In this document: in pieces, positions 1 through 5,649 of the stretch
Layout: the number at the start of each line of letters is the position of its first letter
Position numbering within the stretch: position 1 is the first letter of the stretch
NCBI GenBank assembly: GCA_005880075.1
Contig: VBJT01000035.1
Span: 1-5,922, forward strand
Length of the DNA: 5,922 nt
DNA from: Chloroflexota bacterium
GTDB lineage: Bacteria; Chloroflexota; Dehalococcoidia; SM23-28-2; RBG-16-64-32
Direction: 5' to 3'
Program-made: the position numbers and the translations under genes
The notes under the pieces: model-generated
The model's database searches: none
Told to the model about the DNA's origin: nothing
Seen by the model: only the letters and a program-made list of their open reading frames with translations

Positions 1-1
1 G

Positions 2-604
2 GCCACCCGCGGCGCGCTCGGCGGTCTCGCCGCGGCAACCAATGACGTTGTCACGGTCCTCGACGCTTGCGGGAAGGACGTCGTTCTCGTAGAGACTGTC
101 GGCGCGGGGCAGGATGAGGTCGAGATCGCCGAGACGGCACACACGACGGTCGTCATAAACATCCCCGGCGCCGGGGACGACATGCAGGCCATCAAAGCCG
201 GCATCCTCGAGATCGCCGACATTCTTGTCGTCAACAAGGCCGACCTACCGGCCGCGGAAAGCGTCTACAAGCAACTTCACATCTTCATGGATCTGGCCCG
301 CTACGAGGGGTGGGAAGTCCCGATCATCAAGACTGTCTCCCACAAAGGCGAGGGAATCCCGGAGCTCCTCCAAGCAATCGACAAGCACCGCGCCTATCTG
401 GAGACCTCCGGCCGCCTCGACCAAATGCGCCGCCAGCGCGCCCGCCGCCAGCTCCTCGCCGCTGCCCAGGCCGAGCTCCTGTCCGACCTCCTCGCCGCCG
501 CCGAGTCCAACGGCCGCCTCGACAAGCTCGTTGACGCCATCGTTGATCGCGAGTTGGACCCCCACACCGCCGCTGAGAAGCTCATCATACCCACTGCCAA
601 CTGA
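2..604 (+). CDS. meaB: MeaB/ArgK-family GTPase, methylmalonyl-CoA mutase chaperone (5' truncated by window edge)
   Basis: This is a cytoplasmic G3E-type P-loop GTPase. MeaB binds B12-dependent methylmalonyl-CoA mutase and uses GTP hydrolysis to gate adenosylcobalamin loading and protect the enzyme from inactivation (family knowledge). The frame is open from base 2, so the real start and the Walker A (GxPGxGKS) motif lie upstream of the window. The 200 visible residues are about the C-terminal 60% of the ~330-residue family. Visible landmarks, in window residues, are TRGALGGLA (2-10), the G3-region ETVGAGQDE (31-39), PGAGDDMQAIKAG (55-67), the G4 motif NKAD (78-81), the G5-like SHKGEG (113-118) and the C-terminal family signature RELDPHTAA (183-191). 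The ATG at 182 is internal, because the conserved G3 region precedes it. A mutase gene probably lies upstream, but that is inferred. The last codons merge into a 7-base repeat array. Confidence 0.93.
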   Translation, partial: ATRGALGGLAAATNDVVTVLDACGKDVVLVETVGAGQDEVEIAETAHTTVVINIPGAGDDMQAIKAGILEIADILVVNKADLPAAESVYKQLHIFMDLARYEGWEVPIIKTVSHKGEGIPELLQAIDKHRAYLETSGRLDQMRRQRARRQLLAAAQAELLSDLLAAAESNGRLDKLVDAIVDRELDPHTAAEKLIIPTAN

Positions 605-622
605 TAACCGACAACTGATAAC
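595..622 (+). repeat. Degenerate 7-base tandem repeat at the 3' end of meaB
   Basis: Four consecutive heptads run across the meaB stop codon: TGCCAAC, TGATAAC, CGACAAC, TGATAAC. The consensus is about TGATAAC. The second unit begins with the TGA stop (602-604), and the array runs directly into the TGCTATAAT promoter element. A similar array sits at the stop codon of tilS. The period is seen directly; its origin and role are unknown. Confidence 0.6.
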
Positions 623-631
623 TGCTATAAT
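623..631 (+). promoter_or_regulatory. Extended -10 promoter (TGCTATAAT) for the CNNM/CorC gene
   Basis: TGC followed by a perfect TATAAT (626-631) is a consensus extended -10 element. No recognisable -35 exists at 16-18 bases upstream, which is tolerated by extended -10 promoters. Transcription should begin near 637-639, about 31 bases before the ATG at 670. This would separate the membrane-protein gene from meaB transcription. Confidence 0.6.
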
Positions 632-638
632 CCTACGC

Positions 639-662
639 GGGGTCGGTCACGCGCCCGGCCCC
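639..662 (+). other. GC-rich hairpin in the 5' leader of the CNNM/CorC gene
   Basis: GGGGTCGG (639-646) pairs over 8 bp, with one G-U pair, with CCGGCCCC (655-662), leaving an 8-base loop. The hairpin would lie at the very 5' end of the mRNA made from the TATAAT at 626-631, ending 7 bases before the ATG. It lacks a following T run, so it is not a convincing intrinsic terminator for meaB. Any role in mRNA stability or translation is inference. Confidence 0.45.
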
Positions 663-669
663 CTCTTAG

Positions 670-1986
670 ATGGACGACGTTTTATCAATATCCGGGCGCC
701 TCGTCCTGGTTTTGGCGCTTGTTGCGGCCAACGGCCTTTTCGTCGCGGCGGAGTTCGCAATTGTCACCACTCGTCGCGCGCGCATCGAGAATCTCGCTGC
801 TCAGGGGAACCCGGTGGCCACTATCGTTCACCGCTCCCTGACCAATCTCGGCAATTACCTCGCCGCCGCGCAGCTCGGCATCACTATGGCCAGCATCGGT
901 CTTGGCTTCGTGGGCGAGCCCCTCCTCGCGGACCTAATCAAGCCGGCGTTCAGTTTTCTCCCGGAGGGCGGGAACGGGCCGGCCGCCCATGCTGTCGCAG
1001 TCCCTGTGGCCTTCGCACTGATTACCGCCATGCACATCGTGCTCGGCGAGCAAACGCCCAAAGTACTCGCGCTCCGACAGCCCGAACGTATCGCCCTGCT
1101 CACGGCCCCGCCGACAGAGGCCTTCCGCTACGCCTTCTGGCCGGCGATTTGGCTACTCAACGCGCTTGCTAACGTCATCCTCCACCCGTTCGGCCTGCGG
1201 CCCGCTGAAGGCGGTGCTCACAGCGTCCATACCGCCGAAGAGATCAACCTGCTCGTCTCTCAGAGCGCAGAGGCAGGGGTTCTGGAGACCGAGGAGGCCC
1301 AACTCCTCGCCAGCGTCTTCCAGTTCGGTGACCGGCGCGTGAATGAGGTGATGATACCCCGTACAGAGGTGGTCTGGCTCGAGAGGGGCACGGTCATCCG
1401 CGACTTCTACCATACGTTTGCCGAAACACCGCATTCGCGCTTTCCTGTCTTCGAGAATTCTCAAGACAACGTCGTTGGGATAGTGGGAATCAAAGACGTG
1501 CTCCGCGGCGTCGCCGAGGGCCAGCTCACGGAGAACTCTCCCATTGATCTCGCCATGCGACCCGCCATGTTCACCCCCGAGACGAAGCTGGTCGGAACGC
1601 TCTTCTTCGAGATGCAGCGCGCCGGCCACCAGATGGCGGTCGTCGTGGACGAATACGGCGGCACGGCTGGTATCGTGACGTTGGAGATGCTGCTCGAGGA
1701 GCTCGTCGGCTACGTTAGCGACGAGCTCCGCCGTCATGAAGACGAGTTCGTCACCGTCGACGAGCACACCTTCCAGATCGATGCAGGCATGACGATCCAT
1801 GACGCCAACGAGCAGCTTAGTTTAGAGCTACCCGAGGGTGAGTATGAAACGGTGGCTGGTTTCGTCCTCAGCCGTCTGGGTCACATTCCTCGAGAAGGAG
1901 AGCAATTCACTTACAACGGGCTTGGCATTTCCATCACCCGCGTCCTCGGCCACAAGGTGGAAGAAGTCACTGTGACGCGCATTTAA
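670..1986 (+). CDS. CNNM/CorC (HlyC-CorC) family membrane protein with CBS pair
   Basis: This 438-residue protein has the full three-part architecture of the CNNM/CorC/TlyC-like 'hemolysin family' proteins, which are linked to Mg2+ (or Co2+) export and cation homeostasis at the inner membrane. Residues 1 to ~185 form the DUF21/CNNM membrane domain. It has a first helix at about 8-32, AAEFAIVTTRRARI (26-39), YLAAAQLGITMASIGLGFVGEP (63-84) and LGEQTPKVLALRQPERIAL (125-143). The CBS pair spans about 205-345, with VNEVMIPRTEVVWL (224-237), SRFPVF (256-261) and the strongly conserved VVVDEYGGTAGIVTLEMLLEE near 324-344. The C-terminal CorC_HlyC domain spans about 355-436. The length is normal and the frame intact. 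The ATG at 670 has no Shine-Dalgarno sequence but follows a TATAAT promoter and leader hairpin. The transported ion cannot be read from the sequence. The old 'hemolysin' label should not be taken as function. Confidence 0.93.
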   Translation: MDDVLSISGRLVLVLALVAANGLFVAAEFAIVTTRRARIENLAAQGNPVATIVHRSLTNLGNYLAAAQLGITMASIGLGFVGEPLLADLIKPAFSFLPEGGNGPAAHAVAVPVAFALITAMHIVLGEQTPKVLALRQPERIALLTAPPTEAFRYAFWPAIWLLNALANVILHPFGLRPAEGGAHSVHTAEEINLLVSQSAEAGVLETEEAQLLASVFQFGDRRVNEVMIPRTEVVWLERGTVIRDFYHTFAETPHSRFPVFENSQDNVVGIVGIKDVLRGVAEGQLTENSPIDLAMRPAMFTPETKLVGTLFFEMQRAGHQMAVVVDEYGGTAGIVTLEMLLEELVGYVSDELRRHEDEFVTVDEHTFQIDAGMTIHDANEQLSLELPEGEYETVAGFVLSRLGHIPREGEQFTYNGLGISITRVLGHKVEEVTVTRI

Positions 1987-2009
1987 GCATGGCGACCCGC
2001 CTTCGATTA

Positions 2010-2054
2010 CTTTCCCGTCCTCATTTCTTCTTTCCTATCTCCGCTTTCTTCCTC
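2010..2054 (+). other. Polypyrimidine tract upstream of the DUF2344 gene
   Basis: Forty-one of 45 bases are C or T, ending 2 bases before the ATG at 2057. It occupies the place where a purine-rich ribosome-binding site would normally be. No promoter or terminator is evident in the 1987-2056 gap. A role such as S1-assisted initiation or Rho loading is conjecture. Confidence 0.5.
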
Positions 2055-2056
2055 GG

Positions 2057-2749
2057 ATGAACATACAGCGGCTTCGCTTCCGTTATGCACTTGAGGCTGA
2101 CGCCAGTCATCTAAGTCAGCGGGAACTGGTTACGGCTTGGCACGAAGCTTGCGCGATGGCCGGCCTGACAATAGCCGCTCAAGAGGGCCGCCGGCAGTCA
2201 TCCCTACTTGCCATCGCTGCGTCCCTCCCTCGCGGGGTAACCTCCGGCTGCGAGGTCATCGATATATCGCTCGTCGATGCGGGTCCGCCCGAACTGGCGC
2301 TGGCGCGGCTGGCGCGGCAGCTCCCGCCGGGTATCCGATCGTTATCGGTCGAGGAGGTCGGCTCTAACTCCCCATCCCTACAGTCGCAGGTGCGCTGGGC
2401 CGAGTACCAGGCGTGCGTCAACGGTGTCGAGGCTGAGCCCCTTCGTCACGCCATATCGTCGATGCTTGGCGCCACGACGCTTCCGTCCGAGTACCGGCGG
2501 GAGAAGAAGGTCCGCGAATACGACCTGCGTCCTCTCGTGCTTGACATGCGCTTGACGAGCCACGCGAATGGCGACACCGTCGTCGTTATGCGCCTGCGCG
2601 CCGAGCCCGAACGGACTGCTCGCGCCGACCAGGTGGCGGCTGCGCTGGGTCTCCCCCCGACGGCTCAAATTCGGCGCACTCAGCTCGTTCTCGAAGAAGT
2701 CGCACCCATCCTCACCGCCTACCGCCGGGCGGGGCAGGGCGCGGAGTAG
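2057..2749 (+). CDS. DUF2344 / TIGR03936-type radical-SAM-linked protein
   Basis: This 230-residue soluble protein resembles the DUF2344 (TIGR03936) family. That family is usually encoded next to, or fused to, a B12-binding radical SAM protein; its biochemical role is not established. The N-terminal signature is RLRFRYALEADASHLSQRELVTAWHEA at about 5-31 (family pattern RxRFxKxGxxxFLSHxDL). It is followed by an AMAGL segment near 33, LPRGVTSGCEVIDISL at about 58-73, LPPGIRSLSVEEV, and a C-terminal REYDLRPLVLDMRL that matches the family's K..DLRP strand. The usual GFNPHP motif after the second helix is replaced by GRRQSS, so this is a divergent member. No radical SAM gene is present in the window. 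The ATG at 2057 has no SD and follows a polypyrimidine tract. The TAG stop lies inside the translation start region of the downstream phosphatase, which suggests coupled translation. Confidence 0.72.
   Translation: MNIQRLRFRYALEADASHLSQRELVTAWHEACAMAGLTIAAQEGRRQSSLLAIAASLPRGVTSGCEVIDISLVDAGPPELALARLARQLPPGIRSLSVEEVGSNSPSLQSQVRWAEYQACVNGVEAEPLRHAISSMLGATTLPSEYRREKKVREYDLRPLVLDMRLTSHANGDTVVVMRLRAEPERTARADQVAAALGLPPTAQIRRTQLVLEEVAPILTAYRRAGQGAE
2743..2746 (+). promoter_or_regulatory. Shine-Dalgarno GGAG for the histidine phosphatase
   Basis: GGAG immediately precedes the TAG stop of the DUF2344 gene. It is 5 bases before ACG at 2752 and 8 bases before ACG at 2755, both ideal spacings. It is 20 bases before the first conventional start (TTG 2767), which is too far. 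This is the only good SD sequence in the window, and it bears on which phosphatase start is real. Confidence 0.5.
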
Positions 2750-2766
2750 TTACGACGCGTCTCTTT

Positions 2767-3369
2767 TTGATACGGCACGGCGAAACGGATTCCAATCGTC
2801 AGGGACTGGCCCTCGGTCGCAGGGACGTTGCCCTCAACGAGACCGGTCGCTGGCAGGCCGAACGCCTGGCGACCGCGCTCAGCTCCGAACCGATCGTGGC
2901 TGTCTACTCAAGCCCGCTCTCGCGCACGGTCGACACCGCGCGGCCTATCGCAGCCGCCCACGGCCTCACCGTCGAGACCGAACTGCGGCTTATCGAAATG
3001 GATATAGGGGAACTCGACGGCCTGAGGTTTAGCGAAGTGCGAGAGCGCTATCCCGGCCTCCTCGAAGCCTGGCTCGCCGAAGGCGGACCGGCCCAGGCGA
3101 TGCCCGGCGGCGAGCGGCTCCTCGATGTCCAGGAGCGCGCGGACTCAGCCGTTCGCTGCCTAGCAGAGCGTCACCCCGGTGCGGCAATCTGCGTGATCAC
3201 CCACAACTTCGTCATTCTCTCGCTCCTCGCTGACATTTTCGGGATCGAGCTGTCGGGGTCCAGGCGCCTGAGACATGCAGTCGCAGCCGTCACCACCCTT
3301 GAATTCAACCGCGACCGCCGCCGGTTGCTTCGCTTCGCCGATACCTGCCATCTGGCCCACGCCGGCTAA
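2767..3369 (+). CDS. Histidine phosphatase (phosphoglycerate mutase-like) family protein
   Basis: This is a cytoplasmic branch-1 histidine phosphatase, a fold that hydrolyses or transfers phosphate through a phospho-histidine. The catalytic RHGET lies at residues 3-7 counted from TTG. It is followed by LNETGRWQAERLA, the SSPLSRTVDTA segment with the conserved Arg, EMDIGELDGL with the acid residue, PGGERLLDVQERA, and the second catalytic His in VITHNFVI (HN instead of the common HG). The 200-residue length is typical. TTG 2767 is the first ordinary start codon in the frame, but it cuts the first beta strand short. The upstream codons 2752-2766 read TTRLF and restore the family N-terminus TTRLFLIRHGET, so translation may really begin at ACG 2752 behind the GGAG. 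The substrate is unknown: a GpmB-like, alpha-ribazole phosphatase (CobC) or broad-specificity phosphatase are all possible. Confidence 0.88.
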   Translation: MIRHGETDSNRQGLALGRRDVALNETGRWQAERLATALSSEPIVAVYSSPLSRTVDTARPIAAAHGLTVETELRLIEMDIGELDGLRFSEVRERYPGLLEAWLAEGGPAQAMPGGERLLDVQERADSAVRCLAERHPGAAICVITHNFVILSLLADIFGIELSGSRRLRHAVAAVTTLEFNRDRRRLLRFADTCHLAHAG

Positions 3370-3410
3370 CTTACTGCGGGTGCCTACGTTTTAGTTATTG
3401 CCCGTAAGAA

Positions 3411-3433
3411 CCGCGAAATGGTATCATTCGCGG
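3411..3433 (+). promoter_or_regulatory. Inverted repeat enclosing the start codon of the septum gene
   Basis: CCGCGAAATG (3411-3420) and CATTCGCGG (3425-3433) pair over 9 bp with one bulged A, closed by a 4-base GTAT loop. The ATG at 3418-3420 is inside the stem, pairing with CAT. It could be an RNA structure limiting initiation or a DNA operator; the sequence alone cannot decide. Confidence 0.4.
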
Positions 3434-3804
3434 CAATTAAGGATAAAGTGTCTAAGCACTTAACAACGTTCTCGACTACCAAGCTAATAGTCCTCATCAC
3501 CGCTGTCGCTATTATTTACTTCTTGGTCACCGCCGGTTTGGGTGCCGTTCGCTCCTACCAGCTGCATCAACGTGAAGACCGTCTGCGTAATGAAGTGCAA
3601 GAGCTTCAGGTACGCCACGACCGTCTTCAGGCTCTCAAGGACTACCTCAACTCAGACGAATTTGTTGAGGCCGCCGCCCGCGAGCAGCTCGGGCTCGTCC
3701 GTGAAGGAGAGACCGGCTTCGTCGCGATCTCCTCGCAACCCGTCCCGACCCCAGCGCCGGACGATCCCCACCCCGAGCTCTGGTGGGACATCCTCATCCG
3801 CTGA
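3418..3804 (+). CDS. DivIC/FtsB-like septum formation initiator protein
   Basis: This small bitopic division protein of 128 residues would act at the septum, where FtsB/DivIC pairs with FtsL and FtsQ/DivIB to activate septal peptidoglycan synthesis (family knowledge). A basic N-terminus (1-21) is followed by one membrane segment at about 22-44 (LIVLITAVAIIYFLVTAGLGAV). A charged coiled-coil heptad region spans about 48-76 (QREDRLRNEVQELQVRHDRL). The family signature YLNSDEFVEAAAREQLGLVREGE covers residues 76-98. The tail is proline-rich and ends with the aromatic LWWDILIR. The N-in topology is expected from the basic residues. The first ~35 codons are AT-richer than the neighbours. The ATG at 3418 has no SD and is buried in a predicted hairpin. 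Neighbouring tilS fits the common divIC-tilS association. I cannot separate FtsB from DivIC naming. Confidence 0.85.
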   Translation: MVSFAAIKDKVSKHLTTFSTTKLIVLITAVAIIYFLVTAGLGAVRSYQLHQREDRLRNEVQELQVRHDRLQALKDYLNSDEFVEAAAREQLGLVREGETGFVAISSQPVPTPAPDDPHPELWWDILIR

Positions 3805-3936
3805 CCGGCCACAACTACGTGGGCGAGGCATCCAACGTCATCGTAACCTTGCTCTTGGAAAATGCTTTCGTCCCGAGATCCACCTTCGAATAAGGCATCC
3901 TATGGTCTGTTTTCCTCTGTGACTGCCGCCTCACGC

Positions 3937-3942
3937 TACAAT
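3937..3942 (+). promoter_or_regulatory. Possible -10 element (TACAAT) just upstream of tilS
   Basis: TACAAT differs from TATAAT at one base. It lies 12 bases before the ATG at 3955, so a transcript would have a leader of only about 6 bases. No -35 at a proper distance is visible; the nearest candidate, GTGACT (3919-3924), gives only a 12-base spacer. Weak support. If used, it argues for the 3955 start over 3862. Confidence 0.25.
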
Positions 3943-3954
3943 CGAGATGAACCC

Positions 3955-5424
3955 ATGCCACTGCAAACAAAGGCTCAGCGCATCGCTCTCGCCTCAACGC
4001 GCTTCCCCGCGGCCCTTGAACGCCGCGTCCTGAGTCATATTGGCAAGGAAGCGATCTTTCGGGCCGGTGAGCATATCCTCGTCGGGGTGTCTGGCGGCCC
4101 CGACTCGACCGCGCTTCTCGTCATCCTCGCCCGCCTTCGCGCAGACCTCGATGTTCGCCTCACCGCGGCGCATTTCGATCACATGCTCCGCACCAGCCGT
4201 GAGGCTGACGACGATGCCCGCTTCCTGGCCGAAATCACCGGAGCACTCAGCGTCCCCCTCGTCACCGGCGCCGCCGACGTGCGGAGAAGCGCCCGCCGCA
4301 ATCACCACTCGCTCGAGGACGCCGCGCGCCGCCTTCGTTACGCCTTCCTTGGCGAGCAGGCGGTTTCCAGCCGCGGCTCCTGCGTCGCGGTCGGTCATAC
4401 ATTGGACGACCAGGCGGAGACCGTTCTTCTCCATCTGATCCGCGGCGCAGGGCTCGACGGGCTTGCCGGCATGCGCCCGCGCTCCGCCTGGCCCTTCGGC
4501 GGCGGCCCTGATATCGCCCGACCGCTCCTCGGACTGCGGCACAGGGACACCGAGCGATATTGTCACGACCTCGGCATCGAGCCGCTCGCTGACCCGACGA
4601 ACGACCTGCCAATCGCTACCCGTAACCGCCTGCGACATGAGCTTCTGCCCCTTCTGCGCCGCTTTAATCCCCAGGTTGAAGAGGCAATCGCGCGGCTCGC
4701 CGATGCTGCCTCGAGCGAGTCTGATTACCTCGATAGTCTCGCAAGGTCATACTTTCCCGAGATCGCCTCGGTTAGCTGCGATGCGGCGTCTCTCAGTCGC
4801 CGGGAGCTTCTCGCTGCCCATCCGGCCATGGCGCGCAGACTTATTCTCCTTGCTCTCGAGAACATCAGTGGTGCGCGCGTCGATATCGAAGCGGTTCACT
4901 TGGAAGCACTTCTGGACGCTCTCCACAAACCTTCGGGAAGGTACTTCCTTGCTGCCGGCTTCGCGGCGACAGCTGACCAGCGCTCACTGATCATCCAGCG
5001 CGGACTCGCTCCGGCCGCGCGCGAGATCGTGAGGACGAAGCTTATCCTTCCCGGAAACACGAATGCCGGCAACTGGACGATCTCCGCTCAGATCACAAAG
5101 GTCCCGTCGCGACCCCGCGCAGCCCCTACCGCCGAAGCCTACCTCGATCTCGCCCAGACCGACCTCGAGCTGAGCGTCCGCTCCCGCCGCCCTGGCGATC
5201 GCCTCCGCCCCCTCGGCCTTGGCGGCGAAAAGAAGCTCCAGGACATCCTTGCGGACGCCAAGGTGCCCGCCCGCGAACGTGACGGCGTACCGCTCCTCTG
5301 CGCAGGCGACCGGATCGCCTGGGTCGTCGGCCACTGCATCGACGAACAGTTCGCCCTTGGACCGGATTCGCGAGAAGCGCTTCACCTCGTCGCGACCCGG
5401 AACGACATCCCAGCCGCCAACTGA
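3955..5424 (+). CDS. tilS: tRNA(Ile)-lysidine synthetase TilS
   Basis: TilS is a cytoplasmic enzyme that uses ATP and lysine to convert C34 of the CAU-anticodon tRNA-Ile to lysidine, switching both its decoding and its charging from Met to Ile. The 489-residue protein has the PP-loop SGGPDS at 46-51, HFDHMLR at about 73-79, SLEDAARRLRYAFL at 119-132, GHTLDDQAET at 147-156 followed by LIRGAGLDGLAGM, then ARPLLGL at 188-194. The DPTND...RNRLRHELLPLL tRNA-binding segment covers 213-234. The TilS C-terminal domain spans about 407-466 (SVRRPGD-like RSRRPGDRL, KKLQDILADAKVP, IAWVVG). All expected modules are present in order. The frame stays open back to ATG 3862, but those 31 extra codons have low third-position GC (about 45%) and no family similarity, so ATG 3955 is preferred. 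The gene ends in a 7-base repeat array. Confidence 0.95.
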   Translation: MPLQTKAQRIALASTRFPAALERRVLSHIGKEAIFRAGEHILVGVSGGPDSTALLVILARLRADLDVRLTAAHFDHMLRTSREADDDARFLAEITGALSVPLVTGAADVRRSARRNHHSLEDAARRLRYAFLGEQAVSSRGSCVAVGHTLDDQAETVLLHLIRGAGLDGLAGMRPRSAWPFGGGPDIARPLLGLRHRDTERYCHDLGIEPLADPTNDLPIATRNRLRHELLPLLRRFNPQVEEAIARLADAASSESDYLDSLARSYFPEIASVSCDAASLSRRELLAAHPAMARRLILLALENISGARVDIEAVHLEALLDALHKPSGRYFLAAGFAATADQRSLIIQRGLAPAAREIVRTKLILPGNTNAGNWTISAQITKVPSRPRAAPTAEAYLDLAQTDLELSVRSRRPGDRLRPLGLGGEKKLQDILADAKVPARERDGVPLLCAGDRIAWVVGHCIDEQFALGPDSREALHLVATRNDIPAAN

Positions 5425-5449
5425 CACTTAATATCTGTCACCTGACACC
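5415..5449 (+). repeat. Degenerate 7-base tandem repeat at the 3' end of tilS
   Basis: Consecutive heptads CGCCAAC, TGACACT, TAATATC, TGTCACC and TGACACC cover the last codons of tilS and the bases after it. The second unit begins with the TGA stop (5422-5424). The pattern matches the array at the end of meaB: both have GCCAAC followed by a heptad beginning TGA. TGTCA and TGACA also form a small inverted repeat, too tight to be a good terminator. Confidence 0.5.
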
Positions 5450-5469
5450 CGGATTTTGCGTCGGTCGCG

Positions 5470-5498
5470 TTGACGGCCGCGGGGTGGTATGCGACAAT
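5470..5498 (+). promoter_or_regulatory. rRNA operon promoter P1 (TTGACG-17-GACAAT)
   Basis: A -35 TTGACG (5470-5475) and a -10 GACAAT (5493-5498) are separated by exactly 17 bases. A TGC directly before the -10 (5490-5492) gives an extended -10. Start expected near 5505. It is followed closely by a boxA-like motif, which supports an rRNA rather than an mRNA promoter. Confidence 0.6.
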
Positions 5499-5513
5499 GA
5501 CGACGAACCAAAA

Positions 5514-5525
5514 AGTTCTTTAAAA
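5514..5525 (+). promoter_or_regulatory. boxA-like antitermination site downstream of P1
   Basis: AGTTCTTTAAAA matches the E. coli boxA TGCTCTTTAACA at 9 of 12 positions and the Bacillus-type TGTTCTTTGAAA at 10 of 12. BoxA RNA is bound by NusB/NusE to protect rRNA transcription from premature termination. Its place about 10 bases after the expected P1 start is fitting. Confidence 0.5.
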
Positions 5526-5540
5526 GCCAACGCAGACGAC

Positions 5541-5564
5541 GCCGGGTCGCGGGGCCGCGAAGGC
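5541..5564 (+). other. Palindromic GC hairpin between the two rRNA promoters
   Basis: TCGCG (5547-5551) and CGCGA (5556-5560) pair around a GGGC loop. GCC (5541-5543) and GGC (5562-5564) can extend the stem across an internal loop. No T run follows, so it is not a terminator; it could be leader structure in P1 transcripts or a protein site. Function unknown. Confidence 0.3.
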
Positions 5565-5585
5565 TCCAAGCAGTCGACCAAATGA

Positions 5586-5614
5586 TTGACACGCTTCTTC
5601 TCGGCGTTTACACT
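5586..5614 (+). promoter_or_regulatory. rRNA operon promoter P2 (TTGACA-17-TACACT)
   Basis: A perfect -35 TTGACA (5586-5591) and a -10 TACACT (5609-5614) are separated by 17 bases. This is the best sigma70-type promoter in the window and lies about 160 bases upstream of the 16S sequence, a usual distance for an rrn promoter. Start expected near 5621, giving a ~155-base leader. Confidence 0.75.
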
Positions 5615-5649
5615 TGCTCGTTGGTAGGTTCCCAAACAAACAGCGACAT

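Noticed and set aside
225..1172. 315-codon plus-strand frame spanning the meaB end and the start of the CNNM/CorC gene
   Set aside because: Out of frame with two clearly conserved genes; Ser/Arg/Pro-rich shadow translation.
1153..1800. Long antisense frame within the CNNM/CorC gene
   Set aside because: A mirror of the strongly conserved sense gene caused by GC-rich codon use; low-complexity composition without motifs.
2767..3369. Naming the phosphatase as alpha-ribazole phosphatase CobC because meaB is B12-related
   Set aside because: No cobalamin-synthesis gene is adjacent and the motifs visible are common to the whole superfamily.
3370..3408. CTTA-ctg-CGGG pairing with CCCGTAAG as a possible terminator after the phosphatase
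   Set aside because: Needs a 3-base bulge and a 20-base loop and has no T run; too weak to annotate.
3826..3900. Direct repeat AGGCATCC at 3826-3833 and 3893-3900
   Set aside because: Eight bases only, no associated structure or insertion features; plausible by chance.
3862..3954. Upstream ATG that would lengthen TilS by 31 residues
   Set aside because: The extra codons have low third-position GC, no family similarity, and a TACAAT element lies within them; ATG 3955 leaves a normal-length N-terminus.
3994..4638. Long antisense frame within tilS
   Set aside because: Lies opposite the conserved PP-loop domain and shows no independent family pattern.
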